Shown: positions 25,004 through 31,621 of the stretch, piece after piece
Layout: the number at the start of each line of letters is the position of its first letter
How positions within the stretch are numbered: position 1 is the first letter of the stretch
Assembly: GCF_029892515.1 (NCBI RefSeq)
Contig: NZ_JARXVF010000001.1
Coordinates: 1,240,001 to 1,304,000 of the forward strand
Length of the DNA: 64,000 nucleotides
Origin: Pseudaminobacter soli (ex Li et al. 2025)
Lineage (GTDB): Bacteria > Pseudomonadota > Alphaproteobacteria > Rhizobiales > Rhizobiaceae
Reading direction: 5' to 3'
Made by a program: the position numbers and the translations under genes
The notes under the pieces: generated by a model
The model's input: the letters and a program-made list of their open reading frames with translations, nothing else
Database searches by the model: none
Told to the model about the DNA's origin: nothing

Positions 25004-26136
25004 ACGGCCTGTTCTCCATCAGCCGCCTCGGCGCCATGCTGATGAAGGAATTCATCCAGATGCGGCGCGACCGCGTTACCTTCGCGATGATGCTGATCGT
25101 TCCGCTGATGCAGCTGATGCTGTTCGGCTTTGCCATCAACAACGACCCCAAGCGGCTGCCATCGGCGCTTGTGACGCTGAGCAACGATCCCTACACCCGC
25201 GCCATGGTGTCGGCGCTTGAGACGACCGGCTACTACCGCTTCGACCATATCGTGCATAGCGCGGCGGAGGCCGAGGCGCTGATTTCCGACGGCACGGTAT
25301 CCTTCGTCGTCACCATTCCCTCCGATTTCGAGCGGCGGGTCGACAGCGGCAACAACCCGCAGATCCTGATCGAGGCCGACGCCACAGACCCTTCGGTGGC
25401 CTCCGGCGCGATATCGACATTAAGCACCGTGGCGAGCCAGGCATTGCTACGCGCGAAAGGCATGCAGATGCAGGCGGCCAGCGACGCCAGAAGCCAGCTG
25501 CAGGTGGTGGTGCACCGGCGCTACAATCCCGAAGGCATCTCGCAATACAATATCGTGCCCGGCCTGCTGGGCGTCATCCTGCAGATGACCATGGTGATGA
25601 TGACTGCCATGGCGCTGACGCGCGAGACCGAGCGCGGCACGATGGAAAACCTTCTGGCGATGCCGGCGACGCCCTCCGAGATCATGCTGGGCAAGGTGCT
25701 GCCCTATCTGGTGGTCGGCGCGGTGCAGATGGTGGTGGTGCTGGTGGCGGCCAAGCTGCTGTTCGGCGTGCCTTTCGTCGGCTCGCTGACGCTTTTGATG
25801 TCGAGCGTGCTGATCTTCGTGCTGTCGCTGGTGCTGCTCGGCTACTCGATCTCGACTGCCTCGCGCACGCAGATGCAGGCCATGCAGCTGACCTTCTTTT
25901 TCTTCCTGCCGTCGATCATGCTGTCGGGCTTCATGTTCCCTTATCGGGGCATGCCGGACTGGGCGCAGTATCTGGGCGAGATCTTTCCCCTCACGCATTT
26001 CCTGCGCATCGTGCGCGGCGTGATGCTGAAGGGCGCCGACTTCCAGGCAATCGCCAGCGAGGTTATGGCGCTCGTGTTGTTCGTGGTCCTGTTTGCGGCA
26101 ATGGCGCTGTTGCGGTTCCGGCGCACGCTGGACTGA
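25000..26136 (+). CDS. ABC-2 type exporter permease (YbhS/YbhR-like)
   Basis: A 378-residue permease. One membrane span near the N-terminus (FAMMLIVPLMQLMLFGFAIN) is followed by a large periplasmic domain (residues ~50-175), then five spans at the C-terminal end. The signature ETERGTMENLLAMPATPSEIMLGK is the ABC-2 coupling region. E. coli has two related permeases, YbhS and YbhR; only one is present here, which implies a homodimer. It is last of the CecR operon as judged by overlapping junctions. Substrate unknown; drugs or lipids are typical for the class. Confidence 0.9.
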   Translation: MNGLFSISRLGAMLMKEFIQMRRDRVTFAMMLIVPLMQLMLFGFAINNDPKRLPSALVTLSNDPYTRAMVSALETTGYYRFDHIVHSAAEAEALISDGTVSFVVTIPSDFERRVDSGNNPQILIEADATDPSVASGAISTLSTVASQALLRAKGMQMQAASDARSQLQVVVHRRYNPEGISQYNIVPGLLGVILQMTMVMMTAMALTRETERGTMENLLAMPATPSEIMLGKVLPYLVVGAVQMVVVLVAAKLLFGVPFVGSLTLLMSSVLIFVLSLVLLGYSISTASRTQMQAMQLTFFFFLPSIMLSGFMFPYRGMPDWAQYLGEIFPLTHFLRIVRGVMLKGADFQAIASEVMALVLFVVLFAAMALLRFRRTLD

Positions 26137-26197
26137 CCTTGCGCGGCAGGGCTGGACTGCTACCCTCGCGGAAAACCGGCCCAGGGATCCAGACCAG

Positions 26198-27043
26198 ATG
26201 CGTCTCGATTCAAAATCCGCTTGCCTGCTCGCGGTCTTGCTTGTGGCCGCGATGCTCTCCGGTCGCCCGGCTGTGGCGGATGATGCCGACGCGCTCTACC
26301 GCGCGACCGTGGTGGTCAGCGGGCAAGGCGAGGAACGCCGGGCTCTGGGTTTTGCGCTTTGTCTGAAGGACGTTCTTGCCAGGGTATCGGGCGACCAGCG
26401 CCTTGCGGACAGCGAAAGGGTGAACCGGCTGGCAGCAGAGGCGGGATCATATGTAACCGGCTTCGGCTATCGCGACCGACTTGCCGGCAGGCCGCTGCAT
26501 GACGAACAAGGCAGCTACGACAGGCCGCACGACCTGACCTGTGACTTCGACCGGACGAAGATCGACGCACTGCTCGGCGCGCTCGGCAGCAAGCCTTGGC
26601 CGGCACCGCGCCCGCGCGTCGTATTGCTGGTTCGGGTCAGTGACATGAAAGGCAGGGGCTTCACACTGGCGAACGACAGCAGCGGCCCGCAGGATCAGGA
26701 TATGCGCGGCTCGCTGGAAGCGGCGTCCAAGCGTTTCGCCCTCCCCTTCCTTCTGCCCGAACAGGCCGCTCTTGCGGCAGAAGGGCAGGATGTGGGCACA
26801 CTGCCCAAGACCGAGCTTGCCGACCTCGCTGGCATCGCAGGCGATGACACGGTGGTCGCGGGGACGCTCGCGTGGAGCGACAAGGCGCTGGGCTGGGTAG
26901 CCGACTGGCGCCTTCCGGTTGGAGGCAAGACTTATGAGTGGCATGCGCGCGGGGTTGGCTACGACGATGCTTTCCGCAATGTCGTCGCCGGCGCCGCACA
27001 AATCCTCTCCGGCAACGGCCAACCGGCTGATCTCGTGAAGTGA
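26198..27043 (+). CDS. DUF2066-type exported protein
   Basis: A 281-residue protein with a signal peptide (residues 1-27, ending AVA before DDAD). The mature start ALYRATVVVSGQGEERRALGFALCLKDVLARVSGD is characteristic of DUF2066 proteins. Two cysteines (in ALCLKD and LTCDFD) may form a periplasmic disulfide. No enzymatic motif was recognised. It follows the exporter operon by 61 bases on the same strand and may share its transcript. The start MRLDSKSACLL is chosen because it opens a proper signal peptide; the ribosome site is weak. Confidence 0.72.
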   Translation: MRLDSKSACLLAVLLVAAMLSGRPAVADDADALYRATVVVSGQGEERRALGFALCLKDVLARVSGDQRLADSERVNRLAAEAGSYVTGFGYRDRLAGRPLHDEQGSYDRPHDLTCDFDRTKIDALLGALGSKPWPAPRPRVVLLVRVSDMKGRGFTLANDSSGPQDQDMRGSLEAASKRFALPFLLPEQAALAAEGQDVGTLPKTELADLAGIAGDDTVVAGTLAWSDKALGWVADWRLPVGGKTYEWHARGVGYDDAFRNVVAGAAQILSGNGQPADLVK

Positions 27044-27100
27044 TCGGCTGTTTTTGAGCGCTACCGAGCGTCGGCGCTCAAGTTCAACTCATGGTTTGGT

Positions 27101-27294
27101 GGTGCGTCCTTCGAGGCTCGCGTCGCTCGCACCTCAGGATGAGGACTGTTGGCGCAAGCCCCATTCGTGAGGACTGTTGGCGCAAGCTCCGTTCGTCAGG
27201 ACTGCCGACGCAAGCCTCGCTCGTGAGGACCGTCAGCGCAAACCTCCCTCATCCTGAGGTGCTCGCCCATTAGGCGAGCCTCGAAGGACGCACC
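27101..27294. repeat. Intergenic repeat, family A, copy 3, with 28-bp tandem array
   Basis: Ends are GGTGCGTCCTTCGAGG and the inverse CCTCGAAGGACGCACC, as in the other copies. Between the inner CTCAGGATGAG and CTCATCCTGAG arms lie four tandem units starting at 27141, 27169, 27197 and 27225, an exact 28-base period (GAGGACTGTTGGCGCAAGC plus a variable end). The units have diverged by a few bases each. The other two copies lack this expansion. Confidence 0.88.
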
Positions 27295-27330
27295 GAAACA
27301 GCCTACGGTCAAACCTTGGCGCCGCCTGTA

Positions 27331-27648
27331 TCAGCCCAACAGCACGCGCTGGCGCTTCTTGCCGCCGGCCTTGCGCCAGGAATTGAGGCGGTGGGTGGCG
27401 GCGGCGAAGGAAATCTTCATCGTCTGCGCCACCGAATAGCGGCTTTTGCCCTCGTCGAACATGCGATAGCAGCATTCGACGCCGTCGGCCGTCAGCTTGC
27501 CGTCTGTTGTCTTGTTACGCGGATCGGCCGGGTCGAATTTTTGTGCCGGCGGCTGCAGCATGCCCTTGAGGCGCAGGAGATCGGCTTCAATGCTGGCGAC
27601 GAGCTCAAGCACGGGCTTGGGGTCGAAAGGCGGTTGCTTGGCTGACAT
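27331..27648 (-). CDS. Small uncharacterised protein, possible DNA-binding
   Basis: A 105-residue basic protein with no family recognised with confidence. The C-terminal half (SRYSVAQTMKISFAAATHRL, then NSWRKAGGKKRQRVLLG) reads like a helix-turn-helix followed by a basic tail, so DNA binding is plausible but unproven. The N-terminal half has a heptad-like helix (PVLELVASIEADLLRLKGML). An ATG five codons upstream is an alternative start, but it lies only two bases from the promoter-operator palindromes, which favours the internal start. It is divergent from the iron exporter gene mbfA. The stepped palindromes directly over its promoter suggest self-repression. Confidence 0.55.
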   Translation of the reverse strand: MSAKQPPFDPKPVLELVASIEADLLRLKGMLQPPAQKFDPADPRNKTTDGKLTADGVECCYRMFDEGKSRYSVAQTMKISFAAATHRLNSWRKAGGKKRQRVLLG

Positions 27649-27664
27649 CGGACCATCTTTCATC

Positions 27665-27710
27665 TATAGGTTTAGTTTTGCCTATATAGGTGAAGATTAG
27701 CCTATAACAA
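27665..27710 (-). promoter_or_regulatory. Promoter with stepped TATAGG/CCTATA operators
   Basis: TATAGG-N10-CCTATA occurs twice, at 27665-27686 and 27685-27706, the second shifted by exactly 20 bases. On the minus strand a -35-like TTGTTA (27710-27705) and -10-like TATATA (27688-27683) are spaced 16 bases and lie inside the array. This is the layout of a tightly self-repressed promoter for the small gene just downstream. Confidence 0.6.
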
Positions 27711-27759
27711 GACCAGCGCCTCGCGCATTCTCTCCTGCCACATTGCGACAGCATGCCCA

Positions 27760-27805
27760 TTGACCTCACCACGGCCGCGGCATAGTTTAGAATCATTCTA
27801 AACTA
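27760..27805 (+). promoter_or_regulatory. mbfA promoter with Irr-type iron control element
   Basis: A -35-like TTGACC at 27760 and a -10-like TAGTTT at 27783 are 17 bases apart. The -10 begins a perfect palindrome (arms TAGTTTAGAAT and ATTCTAAACTA around one C, 27783-27805) that contains the TTTAGAA/TTCTAAA iron control element bound by Irr in rhizobia. Irr would block transcription under low iron. Confidence 0.75.
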
Positions 27806-27818
27806 GTGGATTCTACTC

Positions 27819-28802
27819 ATGCTTTCCCGTGTTCTGGGCCTTGGCCGACGCTCCTTCGAATCCCTGTCCGAACAGGAAATCCTAGCCCTTGCGATCTCCT
27901 CGGAAGAGGACGACGCGCGCATCTTCCGCGCCTATGCCGACGGCCTTGCCGAGCAGTATCCGGAATCGGCCAAGGTGTTCGAGGAAATGGCCGAAGAGGA
28001 AGACGGCCACCGCGCGGCGCTGATCGACATGCACCGCAAGCGCTTCGGCGACCGCATTCCGCTCATCCGGCGCGAGCATGTGCGCGGCTACTACGAGCGC
28101 AAGCCCGACTGGCTGGTGCGCCCGCTCGGCCTCGATAAGGTGCGCGCCATGGCCGAACAGATGGAGGAGCAGGCCTACCGCTTCTACATCGAGGCAGCCA
28201 AGCGCACCTCCGATGCCTCAACGCGCAAGCTGCTGGGCGACCTTGCCGCGGCCGAAAAGACCCATGAATCGATGGCCGTGCGGCTCGGCCACGAGCACCT
28301 GACCAGCGATGTCCGCGCCGAGGAGGAAGCCACCGAGCGCAAGCAGTTCATCCTCACCATGGTGCAGCCGGGCCTTGCCGGCCTGATGGACGGCTCGGTC
28401 TCGACGCTGGCGCCGATCTTCGCTGCCGCCTTCGCCACCCAGGACACCTGGCAGACTTTCCTCGTCGGCCTCTCGGCCTCGGTGGGCGCCGGCATTTCCA
28501 TGGGCTTTACGGAAGCCGCGCATGACGATGGCAAGATTTCTGGGCGCGGCTCGCCACTGATCCGCGGGCTTGCCTGCGGCGTCATGACGACGCTGGGCGG
28601 ATTGGGGCACACCCTGCCCTACCTGATCCGCGACTTCTGGACCGCCACGTCCGTCGCCGCCATCGTGGTGTTCTTCGAGCTGTGGGCGATCGTCTTCATC
28701 CAGAACCGCTACATGGAAACGCCCTGGATGCGCGCCACCTTCCAGGTGGTGCTGGGCGGCGCGCTGGTGCTGGCAGCCGGCGTGCTGATCGGCAGTTCGT
28801 AA
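27819..28802 (+). CDS. mbfA: Membrane-bound ferritin-like iron exporter MbfA
   Basis: A 327-residue fusion of a cytoplasmic ferritin-like (erythrin-vacuolar) domain and a VIT1/CCC1-type transporter. Residues ~15-150 supply the di-iron carboxylate and His ligands (SSEEDDARIFRAYADGL, FEEMAEEEDGHRAALIDMH, MEEQAYRFYIEAA, AAEKTHESMAVRLGHEH). From about residue 185 come five membrane spans, including GLAGLMDGSVSTLAPIFAAA and GAGISMGFTEAAHDDGK. In Bradyrhizobium and Agrobacterium this protein exports iron and protects from iron and peroxide stress, and is repressed by Irr. The perfect iron-box palindrome over its promoter agrees. The ribosome site is weak. Confidence 0.92.
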   Translation: MLSRVLGLGRRSFESLSEQEILALAISSEEDDARIFRAYADGLAEQYPESAKVFEEMAEEEDGHRAALIDMHRKRFGDRIPLIRREHVRGYYERKPDWLVRPLGLDKVRAMAEQMEEQAYRFYIEAAKRTSDASTRKLLGDLAAAEKTHESMAVRLGHEHLTSDVRAEEEATERKQFILTMVQPGLAGLMDGSVSTLAPIFAAAFATQDTWQTFLVGLSASVGAGISMGFTEAAHDDGKISGRGSPLIRGLACGVMTTLGGLGHTLPYLIRDFWTATSVAAIVVFFELWAIVFIQNRYMETPWMRATFQVVLGGALVLAAGVLIGSS

Positions 28803-28817
28803 GAGATCGAAGATGGC

Positions 28818-29162
28818 TCAGCCGTGCACTGCACGGCTGTCCGCTGGCGCCGCCTTGCGGTCTTGCGCGCCATAGTCGCGCAAGACCTGGGCGACGCGCA
28901 GCCTGTAGCCAGAAAGCACGCCACCGCGCCCCGCCTTTTGCGCCTGCCGATGCTCTTCGGTGTTGCGCCATGCCGCAACCGCCTGCTCGTCGCGCCAGAA
29001 CGACAGCGACAGCAGCCGCGCCGGATCGGACAAGCTCTGGAACCGCTCGATCGAGAGAAATCCATCGACGCCGTCGAGCAGCGGGCGCAGGTCGGCCGCA
29101 AGGCCAAGATAGGCATCGCGGCGACCTTCGGCGGGCGTGACCTCGAAGATGACGGCGATCAT
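28818..29162 (-). CDS. Antibiotic biosynthesis monooxygenase (ABM) family protein
   Basis: A 114-residue ferredoxin-like ABM-fold protein. Family features are the opening strand MIAVIFEVTPAEGRRDAYL, then VDGFLSIERFQSLSDPARLL and the Trp-containing SLSFWRDEQAVAAWRNTEEHR. Such proteins act as small cofactor-free monooxygenases or heme-degrading enzymes; the substrate here is unknown. Its start overlaps the stop of the NIPSNAP gene by four bases, so both form one operon. The operon's upstream operator matches that of the nearby ArsR gene. Confidence 0.8.
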   Translation of the reverse strand: MIAVIFEVTPAEGRRDAYLGLAADLRPLLDGVDGFLSIERFQSLSDPARLLSLSFWRDEQAVAAWRNTEEHRQAQKAGRGGVLSGYRLRVAQVLRDYGAQDRKAAPADSRAVHG

Positions 29163-29491
29163 GGCCGCACCAGCGGCGCATGCGGCAGCGATACATTTTT
29201 CAGGAAGATGCGGTCCTCGCGCCGGATGAACTTTTTCTCCTGCGCGAAGAGAAAGTTTTCGCGGCCGAGCGGATCGGCCATCAGTCTCGCCCGGTATGCC
29301 TCATAGGCAGCAAGGCTGTCGATGTTATAGGCGGCATAGGCCGTGGTGGCCGAGCCTTCATGCGGGGCGAAGTATCCGATCAGCTCGGCGCCGCAGCGCG
29401 GGATCGCCTGCCCCCAGTTGCGCGCATAATGCTCGAAATCGGCTTTGCCGGTCGGCTCGATCTCGTAGCGGATGAAGCAGGTGATGGTCAT
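29159..29491 (-). CDS. NIPSNAP family protein
   Basis: A 110-residue dimeric alpha-beta-barrel protein of the NIPSNAP type (MTITCFIRYEIEPTGKADFE, CGAELIGYFAPHEGSATTAY, and DPLGRENFLFAQEKKFIRRE). Function of bacterial members is largely unknown. An AAGGAG ribosome site precedes the start. It opens a two-gene operon with the ABM protein. A TTCGAT-N4-ATCGAA palindrome lies 32 bases upstream of its start codon, matching the site in front of the ArsR gene, so ArsR control is likely. Confidence 0.82.
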   Translation of the reverse strand: MTITCFIRYEIEPTGKADFEHYARNWGQAIPRCGAELIGYFAPHEGSATTAYAAYNIDSLAAYEAYRARLMADPLGRENFLFAQEKKFIRREDRIFLKNVSLPHAPLVRP

Positions 29492-29523
29492 GATCGTCTC
29501 CTTGTTTCCAGTGACGGCAATGC

Positions 29524-29539
29524 TTCGATCCAGATCGAA
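29524..29539. promoter_or_regulatory. ArsR-type operator upstream of the NIPSNAP operon
   Basis: TTCGAT and ATCGAA flank four bases (CCAG). The same arms, spacing and the adjoining six bases CAATGC recur at 29820-29841 in front of the ArsR gene. A shared core of this length in two promoters about 300 bases apart indicates one regulator. Confidence 0.65.
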
Positions 29540-29569
29540 ACATCCGCCGGGATTTCCTGTCAGGCTGGC

Positions 29570-29791
29570 TCAGCGCCGCCAGAACGGCTTGGCGCATTCG
29601 CGTTCGACCTCGCGGGGAGAAATGCCGATGTCGCGCAATATGTGGTCGTCCAGGTCGGCAAGGTCCTGCCGCTGCTGCCAGCGGTCGTACCAGTTGCCGA
29701 GCCCGATCAGGACCTTGCGCGACATCGTGCGCAAGCCTTCGCCGGCGATGGCAGCCCGGGTGGTTTCAGCGATGTCTTTCTCGGTTGTCAT
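29570..29791 (-). CDS. DUF1127 small protein
   Basis: A 73-residue protein with the DUF1127 (YjiS-like) motif at its C-terminus: WYDRWQQRQDLADLDDHILR then DIGISPREVERECAKPFW. In alphaproteobacteria such proteins affect RNA turnover and phosphate/carbon metabolism; several bind RNA through the Arg-rich motif. The N-terminal ~30 residues are an extension. It is divergent from the ArsR gene, and the palindrome at 29826-29841 is 34 bases upstream of its start, so it may belong to the same regulon as the NIPSNAP operon. Confidence 0.85.
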   Translation of the reverse strand: MTTEKDIAETTRAAIAGEGLRTMSRKVLIGLGNWYDRWQQRQDLADLDDHILRDIGISPREVERECAKPFWRR

Positions 29792-29808
29792 GCAGGGGAG
29801 AATAGCCC

Positions 29809-29841
29809 TTGCTGGACAACAATGCTTCGATTAGCATCGAA
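29809..29841 (+). promoter_or_regulatory. Overlapping promoter and operator of the ArsR gene
   Basis: TTGCTG at 29809 and TAGCAT at 29832 are 17 bases apart and would start transcription near 29844, the A of the start codon. The palindrome TTCGAT-TAGC-ATCGAA (29826-29841) is centred on the -10. This indicates direct self-repression and a leaderless message. Confidence 0.55.
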
Positions 29842-29843
29842 CT

Positions 29844-30524
29844 ATGCGAAACGGACCCGACATAGCGCGCATAGCCAATCTGGTGGGCGACCCCGCCCGC
29901 GCCAACATGCTGACGGCGCTGATGGACGGCGGCGCGCTGACGGCAAGCGAGCTGGCGCTGGAAGCGGGCGTGACCGTGCAGACGGCAAGCTCGCACCTCT
30001 CCAAGCTGATGGAAGGCGGCCTGCTGTCGCTCGCCGCGCAGGGCCGCCACCGCTATTACGGCCTCGCCAATGCGCAGGTGGCCTCGATGCTGGAATCGAT
30101 CATGGGCGTGGCGGAGGCCTCCGGGCCGCAGCGCGTGCGCCCCGGCCCGCGCGACGCCAGCATGCGCGAGGCGCGCATCTGCTACGACCATCTGGCCGGC
30201 GACCAGGCGGTGGCCATGCTCGACGGTTTTCTGGCCCGCAACATCCTGGCGCGCGACGGCGAGCGCATTGCCATGGGCGAAGCCGGCCCCTCCTTCTTCC
30301 GCGCGATCGGGATCGAACCCGATGCGCTGAAGAAGTCACGCCGGCCGCTCTGCCGCGCCTGCCTGGACTGGAGCGTGCGCCGCTCGCATCTCGCGGGCTC
30401 TCTGGGTGCTGCGATCTTCGACAAGATCATTGCGGAGAAATGGGCGCGGCGCGAGGCGAACAGCCGCGCGGTGGTGTTCTCGCCGACCGGCCGCCGCGCC
30501 TTCGAAAAGACCTTCCTGGCCTGA
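29844..30524 (+). CDS. ArsR-family regulator with C-terminal extension
   Basis: A 226-residue regulator. Residues ~1-85 form an ArsR winged helix (IARIANLVGDPARANMLTAL, then TASELALEAGVTVQTASSHL, KLMEGGLLSLAAQGRHRYYG). The remaining ~130 residues are longer than in classical metal sensors and include CYDHLAGDQAVAMLDGFLA and CRACLDWSVRRSHLAGSLG, with Cys and His residues that could be redox- or metal-sensitive. No ribosome site is seen; the operator ends two bases before ATG. It is probably a repressor of itself, DUF1127 and the NIPSNAP-ABM operon. The ligand is unknown. Confidence 0.85.
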   Translation: MRNGPDIARIANLVGDPARANMLTALMDGGALTASELALEAGVTVQTASSHLSKLMEGGLLSLAAQGRHRYYGLANAQVASMLESIMGVAEASGPQRVRPGPRDASMREARICYDHLAGDQAVAMLDGFLARNILARDGERIAMGEAGPSFFRAIGIEPDALKKSRRPLCRACLDWSVRRSHLAGSLGAAIFDKIIAEKWARREANSRAVVFSPTGRRAFEKTFLA

Positions 30525-30564
30525 TCGCGCGGCGACGGCCGCGTTCGCGCTGGAAATACGAGTC

Positions 30565-30590
30565 GCCCGTGCTGCGCGGGCCTTTGTTTT
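30565..30590 (+). terminator. Rho-independent-like terminator after the ArsR gene
   Basis: GCCCGTG pairs with CGCGGGC (one G-U) around a three-base loop, followed by CTTTGTTTT. It lies 40 bases after the ArsR stop codon and is in the right orientation to end that transcript. Confidence 0.55.
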
Positions 30591-30795
30591 GCCGCTATTT
30601 CCGTGACATTCCCGTCACAGTCGTCGCCTATGGTCGCGACCGCCGGAGAAAGACCCCGAAAGTTCCGCTTTTCCGCCATGATTCGTGGCTCTTTCAGGCG
30701 AAGATTAACAACGCGTTCACCGACTATTCACGACCACCCCCTATGATGGTCCACATGCGGAAGGGGCTTTCCGACGGACCGGGACTTTGACGACA

Positions 30796-30981
30796 ATGAC
30801 ACTGTTGAATCGCATCACCACCTACGCGATCGCGCTGCGCGAATTCATCGCTCCGACATATCGTCCGGAACGACACTACATGCGCGGCCCCGGCCCTGCC
30901 TGCGAGCGTCGTCGCAGCACGACGACTGCCACGCCTAAAAATCGCGCCACCGCGCTCGATGCGCGGCCGTCCTTTCAGTGA
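30796..30981 (+). CDS. Possible 61-residue small protein
   Basis: The only plausible gene in the 744-base gap between the ArsR and DGPF genes. It would read MTLLNRITTYAIALREFIAP then a basic, Thr- and Arg-rich tail. TTG nine bases upstream is another start. No ribosome site is obvious and no family is recognised. The short hydrophobic helix plus basic tail is like many stress-related rhizobial small proteins, but a chance frame cannot be excluded. The rest of the gap shows GTGAC/GTCAC near 30602-30617 and a TCGAC/GTCGA pair near 31186, with no other coding signal. Confidence 0.25.
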   Translation: MTLLNRITTYAIALREFIAPTYRPERHYMRGPGPACERRRSTTTATPKNRATALDARPSFQ

Positions 30982-31226
30982 TAAGCCCCATCACACAAGC
31001 TAACCGCCACGAGCGGGCCGCCGGCCGCGCTCGTCGGCATGCAAGTCCGGTCGCTATCGGCCGCGGCTAAAACCTCGCTCGCGCCGTCACGGCAGCGAGC
31101 CCGGCGACCCTCTGCCTCGAAGTCCTCCCAAGACTGCCGCGCGACCGGCCCTTGCCGAAGTCGCGCGGCCGGCAGAAGATTTTCTCGACCAATTGTCGAA
31201 AACGGGCGATGCCGCGCGACATACGT

Positions 31227-31250
31227 CCGGCACGCGATGAGGCGTGCCGG
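31227..31250 (+). other. Leader hairpin before the DGPF gene
   Basis: CCGGCACGC and GCGTGCCGG are exact inverse arms around GATGAG. The hairpin ends six bases before the GAGGAG ribosome site of the DGPF gene, so it may affect translation or mark a processed 5' end. Confidence 0.45.
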
Positions 31251-31268
31251 AATGTTGAGGAGATACCC

Positions 31269-31613
31269 ATGCGTTACATGCTGCTGATCTATGTCGATGA
31301 AGCCTCTGCACGGGCGAACCCCGAGCGGGTGAAGGCGGTCAGCCCCGCCTATGTCACCTATAGCGATGCCATGCAGGAAGCCGGCATTCTGCTCGGCGGC
31401 CAGCGCTTGCGGCCGACGGCGGACGCCACCACGGTGCGCACCAGATCGGGCAAGACCGAAGTGCTCGAAGGCCCGTATGCCGAAACCCGCGAACAGCTTG
31501 GCGGCTACTACATGATCGAGGCGCCGGACCTCGACGCGGCAATCGCCTGGGCGGCGCGCTGCCCCGGTGCCGAACACGGCACGGTCGAGGTGCGGCCGCT
31601 GTGGGAGATGTAG
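31269..31613 (+). CDS. DGPF/YCII-domain protein
   Basis: A 114-residue YCII-like (DGPF) protein: MRYMLLIYVDEASARANPER, GILLGGQRLRPTADATTVRT, VLEGPYAETREQLGGYYMIE and the acidic-basic end CPGAEHGTVEVRPLWEM. The usual DGPF tetrapeptide appears as EGPYAE. It has a GAGGAG ribosome site. It is followed within eight bases by an ECF42-type sigma factor, the standard pairing for this family; the sigma factor usually drives transcription of its DGPF partner. The biochemical role of DGPF proteins is not established. Confidence 0.85.
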   Translation: MRYMLLIYVDEASARANPERVKAVSPAYVTYSDAMQEAGILLGGQRLRPTADATTVRTRSGKTEVLEGPYAETREQLGGYYMIEAPDLDAAIAWAARCPGAEHGTVEVRPLWEM

Positions 31614-31621
31614 GCGAGCCG

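Noticed and set aside
27141-27252. Four 28-bp repeats, a CRISPR-like length
   Set aside because: The units are directly abutting with no unique spacers, and no cas genes are nearby. They belong to the loop of a dispersed palindrome.
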